From: Streptomyces sp. CB01580
GTDB lineage: Bacteria > Actinomycetota > Actinomycetes > Streptomycetales > Streptomycetaceae
DNA: 64,000 bases
Assembly (NCBI RefSeq): GCF_001905795.1
Contig: NZ_LIXJ01000031.1
Coordinates: forward strand, 1-64,000
Reading direction: 5' to 3'
Part shown: positions 1-8,286 of the stretch, one piece after another
Numbering within the stretch: the first letter of the stretch is position 1
How the letters are laid out: every line of letters begins with the position of its first letter
The notes under the pieces: generated by a model
What the model saw: only the letters and a program-made list of their open reading frames with translations
Database searches by the model: none
Told to the model about the DNA's origin: nothing
Position numbers and translations under genes: made by a program

Positions 1-12
1 AACAAAGCCCTA

Positions 13-180
13 CTAGTGCTGTGACCGGGAAGGTTTGCCGGGTGGCTCGCGGCGTCCGGTGCGGTGCATCGCAAGGCGGAGGATCGTCCGCGTACTGGAC
101 GTACGTGGGTGATGCGACAACACCGCGAGGTGCCGTGCCGGGCGTCGCGAGCCGGTGAACCTTCCCGGTCACAGCACCAG
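13..180. mobile_element. MITE-like inverted-repeat element, copy 1
   Basis: A 168-bp element is bounded by 23-bp terminal inverted repeats at 13-35 and 158-180 that differ at one base. The left end begins with CTAG and the right end carries CCAG, a one-base variant of it. There is no coding capacity for a transposase. Related copies lie in tandem at 49217-49548. Short length, long terminal repeats and a CTAG boundary fit a non-autonomous element mobilised by an IS5-type transposase; that link is inference. A GTG at 155 that could extend the following gene lies inside the right repeat, which argues against using it as a start. Confidence 0.75.
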
Positions 181-220
181 CGGGGGCAGTGACGCGCGAT
201 CCGGACACACGGGAGGCGAC

Positions 221-1843
221 GTGGGCCCCGACAGGCAGGAGACACCGCGGCACGGGGCGGAACACGGCTCGGTGCTGCGCCGCAGAACCTTCTTGAAGGC
301 GGGCGTCGGGCTCGGCTCGACGACGGTCGGCGCCTGCGCCCCTTCCCCTCCCGGCCGCGACAGCCGTGCGGCGGCTTCGCACCGGCCCGAGACGGAACGG
401 GAACATCCAGGGACACCCGACTGGCGTATCCGGTCGCAGGGTCCGGCGACGGCCGTCGTCGGGTACGCCGACCGGGTGAGTGTGACACCGGGCGAGGAGT
501 GCGGTCTGTACGTCTCGACGAGCGCCTCGTCCTTCCGCGTCTCGGCCTTTCGTATCGGCTGGTACGGCGGGGCCGAGGCCCGGCTCGTCTGGTCGTCCGA
601 GCGCATACCGGGCCGCGTCCAGGCGGAGCCGCGCTTCCTGACCGACACCCGCACGGTCCGCGCGGGCTGGCGGCGCACACTGAGCTTCGGCACGGCAGGC
701 TGGCCGGAGGGCGCGTATCTGCTGCGGCTCGACACGGAGGACGGTCACCAGCGCTACGTCCCGTTGATCGTGCGCTCCGCGCATGGCACGGGCCGGACGG
801 TGCTGATGCACGCCCCCGCCACCTGGCAGGCATACAACCGGTGGGGCGGCTACAGCCTCTACGAGGGCCCCTCCGGGGCGTACGCCGCACGGTCCCTCGC
901 CGTGAGCTTCGACCGGCCCTACGACTCCGACGGCGCGGAGAAGTTCATGGTGTACGAGCGGGCGGCGGTGGTGCTCGCCGAACGGCTCGGCATCCCCCTT
1001 GCGTACACCACCGGGGTCGACGTGCACCGCGACCCGGAGATACTGCACGGGGCGGTCGCCGTCATCTGCCTCGGCCACGACGAGTACTGGACCCCGCAAC
1101 AGCGTCAGCACGTCGCCGGGGCCCGCGACGCCGGCACCAACATGGCCTTCCTGGGCGCCAACACCTGCTTTCGCCGGGTCCGCCTGGAGCACGACGGGAC
1201 AGGGCCCGAGCGCACGGTGGTCTGCTACAAGTCCTCCTTCCCGGCCGATCCCTACTACACCACCCACCCCTCCCTGGTGACGACGGACTTCCGCCGGTCC
1301 CCGGCGTCCGACCCGGAGTCCTCGCTGACGGGCGTGCTCTACGAGGGCTATCCGACGGATGCGCCCTATGTCGTCCACGCGGCGGATCACTGGGTGTACG
1401 AGGGAACGGGGGTACGCCCCGGCGACGGCTTCGACCATCTGGTCGGTGTGGAGTACGACCGGGTCACCCCGGGCGCACCCGTCCCTGAACCCCTGGAGAT
1501 CACGGCCCACTCGCCCCTGGTGTGCAAGGGGCGCCGCAGCAACAGCGACTCGGCGTACTACACCGCGCGAAGCGGAGCGGGCGTCTTCGCGACCGGCACC
1601 ATGCGGTGGGTGGAGGCCCTGATGGCCGGAACCCCCGAGGGTGGGCGTGACCACCGTATGGACGCCCGTACCCGCGTCTTCGTCACCCGCACGACGGAGA
1701 ACCTCCTGCGCGCGTTCGCGCAAGGCCCCGCCGCCCACCACCGGCCCGCGCCGCGTCCGAACGTGGCGAAGGTGTACAGGGACAGGGAAGGAAGCAACTC
1801 CCCGCCCGCCGCTCCCGGCCCGCTCCGGGCGACCGTCCGCTGA
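221..1843 (+). CDS. Tat-exported N,N-dimethylformamidase-like lipoprotein
   Basis: The 540-residue product matches the N,N-dimethylformamidase large-subunit family (DMFA2_C). It shows the characteristic GHDEYW block, a following AFLGANTCFRR stretch and a conserved C-terminal half. The N-terminus has a twin-arginine signal (RRRTFLKAG) and a lipobox-like VGAC, so it is probably an exported lipoprotein. The GTG at 221 is chosen because GGGAGG lies just upstream at 210-215; the longer frame from 155 would begin inside a mobile element. No small subunit gene is adjacent, and the real substrate of these Streptomyces homologues is not evident. The family call is firm, the amidase reaction is not. 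Confidence 0.75.
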   Translation: MGPDRQETPRHGAEHGSVLRRRTFLKAGVGLGSTTVGACAPSPPGRDSRAAASHRPETEREHPGTPDWRIRSQGPATAVVGYADRVSVTPGEECGLYVSTSASSFRVSAFRIGWYGGAEARLVWSSERIPGRVQAEPRFLTDTRTVRAGWRRTLSFGTAGWPEGAYLLRLDTEDGHQRYVPLIVRSAHGTGRTVLMHAPATWQAYNRWGGYSLYEGPSGAYAARSLAVSFDRPYDSDGAEKFMVYERAAVVLAERLGIPLAYTTGVDVHRDPEILHGAVAVICLGHDEYWTPQQRQHVAGARDAGTNMAFLGANTCFRRVRLEHDGTGPERTVVCYKSSFPADPYYTTHPSLVTTDFRRSPASDPESSLTGVLYEGYPTDAPYVVHAADHWVYEGTGVRPGDGFDHLVGVEYDRVTPGAPVPEPLEITAHSPLVCKGRRSNSDSAYYTARSGAGVFATGTMRWVEALMAGTPEGGRDHRMDARTRVFVTRTTENLLRAFAQGPAAHHRPAPRPNVAKVYRDREGSNSPPAAPGPLRATVR

Positions 1844-2070
1844 CCGATCGGCCCATACACCCGCAACAACAGCTCCAGGCCGGCAGTCTTCACATCGCCC
1901 GTCGGGCCCTGTGCCTTCGTGACCCGGAACAGCCGCCCCATGGAACGGAGGGGATGTCGGCATGCCGGATGAGGTGCCGTGTGCCTCGCGGTCGCTGCCG
2001 TAGGGGCCGTCGGGGCCTTCGCGGGTGAGGGCCGCGCGGAAGTTCTTCAGGGGTGTGCGGAGAATTGTGA

Positions 2071-2103
2071 CGGAGCCCTTCCCCTGCTGGGGGAAGGGCT
2101 CCG
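2071..2103 (-). terminator. Rho-independent-type hairpin downstream of the tRNA-like gene
   Basis: A perfect 14-bp stem (2071-2084 with 2090-2103) encloses a 5-base loop. On the minus strand it starts seven bases after the 3' end of the tRNA-like gene, as expected for its terminator. There is no long U tract, which is usual in Streptomyces. Confidence 0.7.
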
Positions 2104-2109
2104 TGAGTG

Positions 2110-2179
2110 AGCGCCGGGCAGGCCTTGCACCTGCATCTCCCCGCAGGAAGCGGGGCGTCTTTCCTTGGACCACCAACGC
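2110..2179 (-). tRNA. tRNA-like gene, anticodon read as TCC (Gly-type), unusual T-loop
   Basis: Read on the minus strand, the 70 bases fold into a complete cloverleaf. It has a 7-bp acceptor stem (GCGTTGG with CCGGCGC, two G-T pairs) and T at position 8. The 3-bp D stem has A14 and G18G19 in its loop. The anticodon stem is CCCCG/CGGGG with loop CTTCCTG, a 4-base variable loop follows, and the T stem is GCAGG/CCTGC. The T-loop is TGCAAGG rather than the usual TTC-type sequence and position 37 is T. CCA is not encoded. A terminator hairpin follows directly. It could be a functional divergent tRNA, one carried by a mobile element, or a pseudo-tRNA; the charged amino acid cannot be assigned from the anticodon alone. 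Confidence 0.55.
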
Positions 2180-2268
2180 AGCGTCAGCCACAGCGAGTTG
2201 CTGCGAACTGCCAAGATCAACTATAACGCATGCGGGCCGTGGGCCGGCCCCGGCCGACGCGCGGCGGG

Positions 2269-2403
2269 TACGAACGCCCCTTGGCCGATGCCGAACGCGT
2301 CGACGCCCTCGCCCCGGCACGGGAGAGCCGTCTCGTGGAGCTCCCGGTCGGACACCTCGACCCCGCCTCCGGTCACGGCTCGTGGCCCCGGGCGGAGAGG
2401 GGG
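2269..2403 (+). pseudogene. C-terminal fragment of an RBBP9/YdeN-type alpha/beta hydrolase
   Basis: About 45 codons here encode a segment with PLADAERV, SRLVELPVGHLDPASG and SWPRAE. It closely parallels the C-terminus of the intact hydrolase at 53083-53667 (PLADADRV, SRLVVLGPVGHLNPASG, EWPRAE). The catalytic serine half is absent and no start or ribosome-binding site is positioned for a full protein. It is a truncated remnant. The rest of 1844-2268 outside the tRNA-like gene and its hairpin holds nothing I recognise. Confidence 0.6.
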
Positions 2404-2431
2404 TGGTGTTCACGGAAGTCGTCCGGTCGGA

Positions 2432-3298
2432 TCAAGCGGTGAAGGCGGTGCCGTCCAAGGTCCAGTGGGGGTCGGGGGTGATGCCGAGGGCGGTGTAGAC
2501 ATGGGCGGCGACGTCGGCGTGGTGGAGGGCCGACGGAGCCGTACCGGCGGGCAGACCGGGACCGCACGCGGCGATCCAGGCCGTGCGTTCCTGCGGGCTG
2601 CGTCCGCCGTGGCCGCCCTCGTCGCGGTGGCCGTGGTCCGTCACCACGATGACCGTCCAGTCCTCCGTCGCATGGCCGGGACGCTGTCGTACGGCGGTGA
2701 GCAGCCGGCCGAGTCGACGGTCGGCGGCCTCGATCGACCGGCGGTACTCCGGGCCGCAGCCGAGGAAGTGCGCGGTCTCGTCGACGGCGCCGAGGTAGAC
2801 GAAGCCGGCGTGGAGGTCGTCGTCCACGCCGAGGAGGTGTTCCGCCTCGGCGGTCACCTTCTCGTCCACCTCCTCCCAGCCTTCGGGGGTGTCCTCGCGG
2901 GGAGCGATGTAGGCGAGCCGGGCCGGGGCGACGAAGAGCGGACCGCCCTGCTGGGCGAGGAAGAGCGGCGCCCAGCCTCCGACGGCGAAGGTCCGCCGTC
3001 CGCATTCGGCGGCGAGACGGGTCGTGAAGTCGGGGAAGACGTCGAGGCGGTTGCCGTCGAAGCGGTTGGCCCACACGCCGTGCTTGGCGACACCGACGCC
3101 GGTGACGATGGTGGTCCAGCACGGGCCCGACATCGTGGGGGTCACGGAGTCCACCTCGACGGGCGCCAGGAAGCCCGCGCGGGCGATCCCGTCGAGGTGG
3201 GGGGTGGCGAGTTCGGGGAGCAGGTCGAGGCGTACGCCGTCGATACCGACCACCAGTACGCGGGCGGTGTTCCGGGAGGTGTCCTGCGCGGTGTCCAT
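2432..3298 (-). CDS. Alkaline-phosphatase-superfamily phosphodiesterase/nucleotide pyrophosphatase
   Basis: The 288-residue protein is a type I phosphodiesterase/nucleotide pyrophosphatase-family hydrolase. The metal site begins at GIDGVR (D20). The nucleophile region is SVTPTMSG near residue 53, and the second metal site shows DETAH and TDHGHRDEGGHGG. Such enzymes hydrolyse phosphodiesters or phosphonates. There is no signal peptide, so it should be cytoplasmic. It lies downstream of the alpha-galactosidase on the same strand, 67 bases away, so the two are probably co-transcribed. That suggests a role in removing phosphoryl groups from imported glycan fragments, which is inference. Confidence 0.8.
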   Translation of the reverse strand: MDTAQDTSRNTARVLVVGIDGVRLDLLPELATPHLDGIARAGFLAPVEVDSVTPTMSGPCWTTIVTGVGVAKHGVWANRFDGNRLDVFPDFTTRLAAECGRRTFAVGGWAPLFLAQQGGPLFVAPARLAYIAPREDTPEGWEEVDEKVTAEAEHLLGVDDDLHAGFVYLGAVDETAHFLGCGPEYRRSIEAADRRLGRLLTAVRQRPGHATEDWTVIVVTDHGHRDEGGHGGRSPQERTAWIAACGPGLPAGTAPSALHHADVAAHVYTALGITPDPHWTLDGTAFTA

Positions 3299-3365
3299 GG
3301 GCGGATCCAGACGTGTCGTGGGCGGGTGAGGATGGCGGGGCGTGGGCGTGGAGGGGGCGTGATGC

Positions 3366-5492
3366 TCAGGGGTCGACGCGGCTGAGCCGGATCAGGCTGC
3401 TGGCGTAGTCGCCGGCGGGAAGCCGCGGGTCGATGCCCTGGTGCACCAGGACGGCGCCGCTGTACACCCGGTCGAGGTCCGGGTCCAGGTAGTGGGCCCC
3501 GGCGTCGAGTGCGGGCAGCCGCACGGGGGCGGGGCGGTGGCCGAACCGGGTCGCGGGGCGCCAGACGAGGAGCACGTGCTCGCTGTCGTCGGGCGCCGCG
3601 TAGTGCACGGCGGTCACCGGGCCGGCCGGGGTGAGGCGGTGCTGGTGCCCCCGCTGCACGAGCGGGCGGATCCGCTTGTACTGGGCGACGAGCTCGGCGG
3701 CCTCGTCGAGTTCCTCGTCGGACCAGGACGTCAGGTCTCCGCCGATCCCCAGCGCCCCGGCCATGGCGACGTGGAAGCGGAAGCGCAGCGGGGTGCGCCG
3801 GCCGGTGGCGGGGTTGGGGCTGTCGGTGACCCACGCGGCCATGGCCTGGGCGGGGAAGAGCTGACCGAAGCCGTGGTGGATGCCGATCCGGTCTACCGGG
3901 TCGGTGTTGTCCGAGGTCCAGGCCTGGTCGGTACGGGCGAGGACGCCGAGGTCGATGCGACCGCCACCGCCCGCGCACGCCTCGATGCGCAGCCCGGGAT
4001 GGGCGGCGCGGAGCCGGTCCATGACCCGGTGGACGGCCCGGGTGTGGTCGATCCACAGCCGGTCGGGGTCGAGGTGCCCGTCCAGGCCGGCCTCGGTGAA
4101 GGGCCGGTTGGCGTCCCACTTGAGCCAGTCGACGTCGTGGTCGCGCACGAGCCGGTCGAGGGTCTCCAGGGCCCAGGCCTCGACCTCGGGCCGCGCGAAG
4201 TTCAGCACCAGCTGGTTGCGGAGCTCGGTTGCGTCGAGGCGGGGGGAGTGGACGATCCAGTCCGGATGGGCGCGGAACAACTCGCTGTCGCGGTTGACCA
4301 TTTCCGGTTCCACCCACAGTCCGAAGGCCATGCCGAGGCGGTGCACCTCGTCGGCGAGTGGACGCACTCCGCGGGGGAACGCCTCGGGGCGGGGAGTCCA
4401 GTCGCCGAGCCCGGACCGGTCGTCGCGGCGTGCGCCGAACCATCCGTCGTCCAGGACGAAGAGCTCCGCACCGAGCCGGGCGGCCAGGTGTGCAAGGCGG
4501 ATCTGGCCGGCCTCGTCGACGTCGAATCCGGTGGCCTCCCACGAGTTGTAGAGGACCGGCCGGTCCCGTTCGGGCTCCGGCAGGACGTGCCCGCGTACGT
4601 AGTCGTGCCAGGCGCGGCTGGCCGCGCCGAAGCCGTGCGAGGTGTAGAGGCCGGCGTACACCGGTGTGCGAAGGCTCTCGCCCGCCCGCAGGGTCCAGCT
4701 GACGCCCTCATGGCCGAAGCCGCCGGTCCAGGTGGTGCGGCCGACCGGATCGCGGTGGACCGTGACGCGCCAACTTCCGCTCCAGGCCAGCGTGGTGCTC
4801 CACACCTCGCCCCGCTCCTCCGCCGCGGTGCCGTCGTCGAGGGCCAGCCAGGGGCTCGCATGGTGGCCGGTGAGTCCCCGACGGCTCGTCAGCACGGTTT
4901 CGGCGACGGGAAGTCGGTCGCGCTGGAGCTGGAACTCGCTGTTCCAGCCGCCGACCAGATGGCTCAGCCGGTAGTCGGTCAGCGGGGGAGCGGTCCAGGA
5001 GGCCGAGTCCAGCCGGTCGACGGTGACCGGATCCGGCGGGCCGTCCGTGGCCCCGGTGTGGGTCAGCTCCGTCCAGCGCTCGACGACATCGGTGCCGGGC
5101 CGGACGCGATAGCACAGTTCGGTTCGCAGGGGGCGGTGCCGGTCGTCGAGGCGCAGTCGCAGTTCCCCGCCGTCGACGGTGTGACCGGCGAAGCGCCACT
5201 GGGCGCCTCGGGTGCCGTCGGCGAAGCGGACCTGAAGGCCGGCCGGTCCGAACCGCGCCCCGGTCTGCGGTGCGAGTTCGTCGGCGGCGGCCTCGGCCTC
5301 GAAGCTGCTCGCGGCGGGAGAGATGGGCTCCGGCATCGCGGCGAGGGCGGCGGTGTCGAGCGGGGCACCCCAATGGAGGTGCCGGGGGCTGCCGTCGGGG
5401 GCGACGCGGAGGACGTACTGGCTGTTCGGTGTGCGCAGCACCGCCAGGCCGAGATCGGGATCGAAGGTGACGAGCGGGAGCGTGACGAGCAC
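3366..5492 (-). CDS. GH36 alpha-galactosidase
   Basis: The 708-residue product is a glycoside hydrolase family 36 alpha-galactosidase. The nucleophile motif LKWDANR puts D460 at the catalytic position, and SDNTD puts D528 as acid/base. The family's ACAGGGGR block precedes the latter, and an N-terminal beta-sandwich comes first. It hydrolyses terminal alpha-1,6-galactose in galacto-oligosaccharides or galactomannan fragments. No signal peptide is seen, so it works on imported substrate. The GTG at 5492 is preferred over a 33-residue longer frame because AGGGGA lies about 8 bases upstream and the family N-terminus starts there. It is divergent from the ROK gene across a shared AT-rich palindrome. 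Confidence 0.88.
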   Translation of the reverse strand: MLVTLPLVTFDPDLGLAVLRTPNSQYVLRVAPDGSPRHLHWGAPLDTAALAAMPEPISPAASSFEAEAAADELAPQTGARFGPAGLQVRFADGTRGAQWRFAGHTVDGGELRLRLDDRHRPLRTELCYRVRPGTDVVERWTELTHTGATDGPPDPVTVDRLDSASWTAPPLTDYRLSHLVGGWNSEFQLQRDRLPVAETVLTSRRGLTGHHASPWLALDDGTAAEERGEVWSTTLAWSGSWRVTVHRDPVGRTTWTGGFGHEGVSWTLRAGESLRTPVYAGLYTSHGFGAASRAWHDYVRGHVLPEPERDRPVLYNSWEATGFDVDEAGQIRLAHLAARLGAELFVLDDGWFGARRDDRSGLGDWTPRPEAFPRGVRPLADEVHRLGMAFGLWVEPEMVNRDSELFRAHPDWIVHSPRLDATELRNQLVLNFARPEVEAWALETLDRLVRDHDVDWLKWDANRPFTEAGLDGHLDPDRLWIDHTRAVHRVMDRLRAAHPGLRIEACAGGGGRIDLGVLARTDQAWTSDNTDPVDRIGIHHGFGQLFPAQAMAAWVTDSPNPATGRRTPLRFRFHVAMAGALGIGGDLTSWSDEELDEAAELVAQYKRIRPLVQRGHQHRLTPAGPVTAVHYAAPDDSEHVLLVWRPATRFGHRPAPVRLPALDAGAHYLDPDLDRVYSGAVLVHQGIDPRLPAGDYASSLIRLSRVDP

Positions 5493-5627
5493 GGATGGAT
5501 CCCCTGACGTACGGAGAGGAACAGGGCCTTGTCCAGGGCGGTGTGGTGAGGGCACGACCGACACCGCGATCCGGGGCCCCGGGACGGGCACGGAGGCGGG
5601 CCTGAGCGTAGGACGGTCCCAACTCCT

Positions 5628-5656
5628 AAATCAATACTGGAAGAAGTTATTTATTT
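5628..5656. promoter_or_regulatory. AT-rich palindromic operator between galactosidase and ROK genes
   Basis: Nine-base arms AAATCAATA (5628-5636) and TATTTATTT (5648-5656) match as an inverted repeat at 8 of 9 positions around an 11-base spacer. The AT richness stands out sharply in this genome. Its place between two divergent genes, next to a ROK regulator, makes it the likely autoregulatory operator of the glycan locus. Confidence 0.55.
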
Positions 5657-5672
5657 GCTCTACGTTGCACCC

Positions 5673-6863
5673 GTGCTTCGACATCACTCCCAGCCTCTGG
5701 TCAGTGCACCCGCCGAGACTGCGGTCCTCGCCCTGCTTCTCGCGGAGGGACCGCTCAGCAGAGTGGAACTGGCACGGCGGACGGGGCTCTCCTCGACAGC
5801 TGTTACCAAGGCAGCCAGACCCCTCATCGATGACGGCTACCTGTACGAACTCCCGCCGGAACGCACCGCGCCCGGCGCAGGCCGACCGGTCAACCCGCTC
5901 GCGGTCGCTCCCGACCGGGAGTACTTCGTCGGACTGAAGATCAGCGCCGACCAGCTCTTCGGCGCCGTCTGCGATCTGCGGGCCGGCATCCGGGACACGG
6001 CTGCCCGGCCGCTCGACGTGTGCGCCCCCGAGGTCGTCGCAGCGCTCGTCGCCGAGCTGGTCGCTGAACTGCTCGACGCCGAACCCGCGTACCGGGACCG
6101 CACGCGCCACATCGGCGTCGCGGTGAACGGCGACGTGGACCGCGACAGCGGCCGGCTCCGCCACTCCGGCCTCCTCGGCTGGCGCGACGTCCCGCTCGGT
6201 GAACTGCTCAGCGCCTCCACCGGCCTGGCGGTCACCGTCGAGAACGACGTCAGGGCCCTGACCGTCGCCGAGCACTGGTTCGGCGAAGGCATCGGCACGG
6301 GCTACTTCGCGCTGGTCACCATCGGCGCGGGCATCGGCTCCGCCCTCGTCGTCAACGGGCACCTGCTCAGAGGCGCCCATGGGGTCGCGGGCGAGGTCGG
6401 ACACATCTGCGTCGACCCCGCCGGACCGCTCTGCCGTTGCGGCGCTCGCGGCTGTGTCGAGGCGATCGCCTCGACCGACGCGATCCTCGCGGCCGTCCGC
6501 CGCGCCGCCACGAACCCGCATCTCACATTCGACGAGGCCGTCGACATGGCCCGCGAGGGGCATCCCGCGGCCCGCGAGGCCTTCGCCCGGGCCGGACAGG
6601 CCATCGGGGTCGGCATCGCCGCGCTGGTCAACCTCGTCGGCCCGGAGCGTGTCGTCGTCAGCGGCGAAGGAGCCGACGCCTACGACCTGTTCAGCCGCCA
6701 CATCCAGGACGCATACGCCGCACACGCCTTCGGAGCGGCGTCCCGATGCCCGCTGTTGCTGCGCCCGCTGCCCTGGGAGGAGTGGGCCCGAGGCGGCGCC
6801 GCCGTGGCCATCCAGGCCCTCTTCCCACAGCCCGCCGCCACATCCACGATCGGCGCCGGATGA
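5673..6863 (+). CDS. ROK-family transcriptional regulator
   Basis: The product has an N-terminal winged helix-turn-helix of the ROK repressor type (LSRVELARRTGLSSTAVTK, about residues 20-40). A sugar-kinase-like ROK domain follows, with the zinc motif CRCGARGCVEA near residue 255 and GHICVDP just before it. ROK repressors bind a sugar or sugar phosphate and release their operator. The longer frame starts with TTG at 5655 inside the palindrome, so I prefer the GTG at 5673. No clear ribosome-binding site precedes it, and it may be leaderless. It is the probable local regulator of the flanking galactosidase, ABC importer and glycosidases. Confidence 0.85.
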   Translation: MLRHHSQPLVSAPAETAVLALLLAEGPLSRVELARRTGLSSTAVTKAARPLIDDGYLYELPPERTAPGAGRPVNPLAVAPDREYFVGLKISADQLFGAVCDLRAGIRDTAARPLDVCAPEVVAALVAELVAELLDAEPAYRDRTRHIGVAVNGDVDRDSGRLRHSGLLGWRDVPLGELLSASTGLAVTVENDVRALTVAEHWFGEGIGTGYFALVTIGAGIGSALVVNGHLLRGAHGVAGEVGHICVDPAGPLCRCGARGCVEAIASTDAILAAVRRAATNPHLTFDEAVDMAREGHPAAREAFARAGQAIGVGIAALVNLVGPERVVVSGEGADAYDLFSRHIQDAYAAHAFGAASRCPLLLRPLPWEEWARGGAAVAIQALFPQPAATSTIGAG

Positions 6864-7002
6864 CCGGAGCAGCAACCGTCGTCCCCGCAGCCGCCGAGTA
6901 CGACTCCCTGGCCGCCGCCCTCCTCTGCCGGCAAGCACTGACGAGGGCGCCGGCCAGGGAGCACATCCGCCCCGCACACGCCCTCACAAAAGGACATGCG
7001 AC

Positions 7003-8286
7003 ATGAGCGCACGCAGATCAGAGCTTAGCCGACGCGGATTCCTCACGGGATCACTGCTCGTCACCGCCGGAACGGTCCTGACGACCGCCTGCAGCACCGA
7101 CCCCACCGGCGGCTCCTCCTCCGGGGCGAAGACCACGCTCAACGTCTGGTACCACGCCTACGGCGAGGCCGGCGCCCAGCAGGCGGTGCTCCGCTACGCC
7201 ACCGCCTTCACCAAGGCCAACCCGGACATAGCCGTCAAGGTGACCTGGGTTCCCGGCGACTACTCGAGCAAGCTCTACGCGACCCTGCTGACCGACGCGG
7301 CCCCCGACGTCTTCGAGATCGGCGACTTCAGCGAGTCCCTCGCCCGCCGTGGCCAGATCGCCCCGCTCGACGACGTGTACGGCAGCGCCAAGAGCGACTT
7401 CAACACCAACGCCATCGAGTCGGTCACCGTCGACGGCAAGCCCTACGGCGTCAAGATGATCGACGACGTCATGATGCTCTACTACCGCAAGAGTGTCCTG
7501 TCGAAGGCCGGGATCACCCCGCCCACGACCTTCGACGGTCTCGTCGACGCGGCGAAGGCCCTGACCACCAAGAAGAACAAGGGCCTGTTCGTCGGCAACG
7601 ACGGCATCGGCGACTCCGCGATCCTCAACGTCTTCTCCAACGGCGGCGACCTCGTGGCGCCCGACGGCAAGGTGGCGTTCGGCTCGGCCCGCGCGCTCGA
7701 AGCGCTGACCGGTCTGAAGCGCCTGCACGACGACAAGTCGCTGCTGCTCGGGTTCACCACCGACTGGTGGGACCCCGCCGCCTTCATCCAGGGCGTCGTG
7801 CCGATGCAGTGGTGCGGCCTGTGGGCGATGCCCGCCGTCTCGCCCGCGCTCGGCGACGACTTCGGCGTGCTGCCGTGGCCGGCGTACAAGGCCGACGGCG
7901 CTCCCGTCGTACGGGTCGGCGGCTGGACCAGTTGCGTCAACGCCAAAGGCAAGAAGGTGGCCGCGGCCAAGAAGTTCGTCCAGTGGCTGTGGGTCCAGCA
8001 GTCCGACCTGCAGAAGGACTTCGCCGAGAGCTACGGCTTCCACGTCCCGCCACGCACGTCCGTGGCGGCGACCGCGAAGAAGCTCTCCGCAGGCACCGCC
8101 AAGGAGACCGTGGAACTGGCGGCGAAGTACGGGAAGCACAACCCGGGAACCTGGGAGACCGCCGTGAGCAGCGCGTTCAACGCGACCGCGGCGAAGATCG
8201 CCGGGGGGCAGGGCGATCCGGCCGCTCTCCTGGCCGATGCGGTGAAGAAGGCCCAGAGCGAGATCGACAAGCAGCTCGGCCGATGA
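7003..8286 (+). CDS. Sugar ABC transporter substrate-binding lipoprotein
   Basis: The 427-residue protein is an extracellular solute-binding protein family 1 member. It starts with a twin-arginine signal (SRRGFLTGS) and a lipobox ending LTTAC, so it is an exported lipoprotein anchored at the membrane. The rest resembles maltose- and oligosaccharide-binding proteins. The ATG at 7003 is preceded by AAAAGGA. The gene follows the ROK regulator by 139 bases and overlaps the first permease by four bases (ATGA). No ATP-binding subunit is encoded here; Streptomyces sugar importers commonly share MsiK encoded elsewhere. Confidence 0.88.
   Translation: MSARRSELSRRGFLTGSLLVTAGTVLTTACSTDPTGGSSSGAKTTLNVWYHAYGEAGAQQAVLRYATAFTKANPDIAVKVTWVPGDYSSKLYATLLTDAAPDVFEIGDFSESLARRGQIAPLDDVYGSAKSDFNTNAIESVTVDGKPYGVKMIDDVMMLYYRKSVLSKAGITPPTTFDGLVDAAKALTTKKNKGLFVGNDGIGDSAILNVFSNGGDLVAPDGKVAFGSARALEALTGLKRLHDDKSLLLGFTTDWWDPAAFIQGVVPMQWCGLWAMPAVSPALGDDFGVLPWPAYKADGAPVVRVGGWTSCVNAKGKKVAAAKKFVQWLWVQQSDLQKDFAESYGFHVPPRTSVAATAKKLSAGTAKETVELAAKYGKHNPGTWETAVSSAFNATAAKIAGGQGDPAALLADAVKKAQSEIDKQLGR

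Noticed and set aside
155..220. In-frame N-terminal extension of the first gene from a GTG at 155.
   Set aside because: It begins inside the right inverted repeat of the mobile element and has no ribosome-binding site; GTG 221 has GGGAGG.
3441..5507. A 688-codon open frame opposite the alpha-galactosidase.
   Set aside because: Shadow frame; the GH36 catalytic motifs on the minus strand settle the coding strand.
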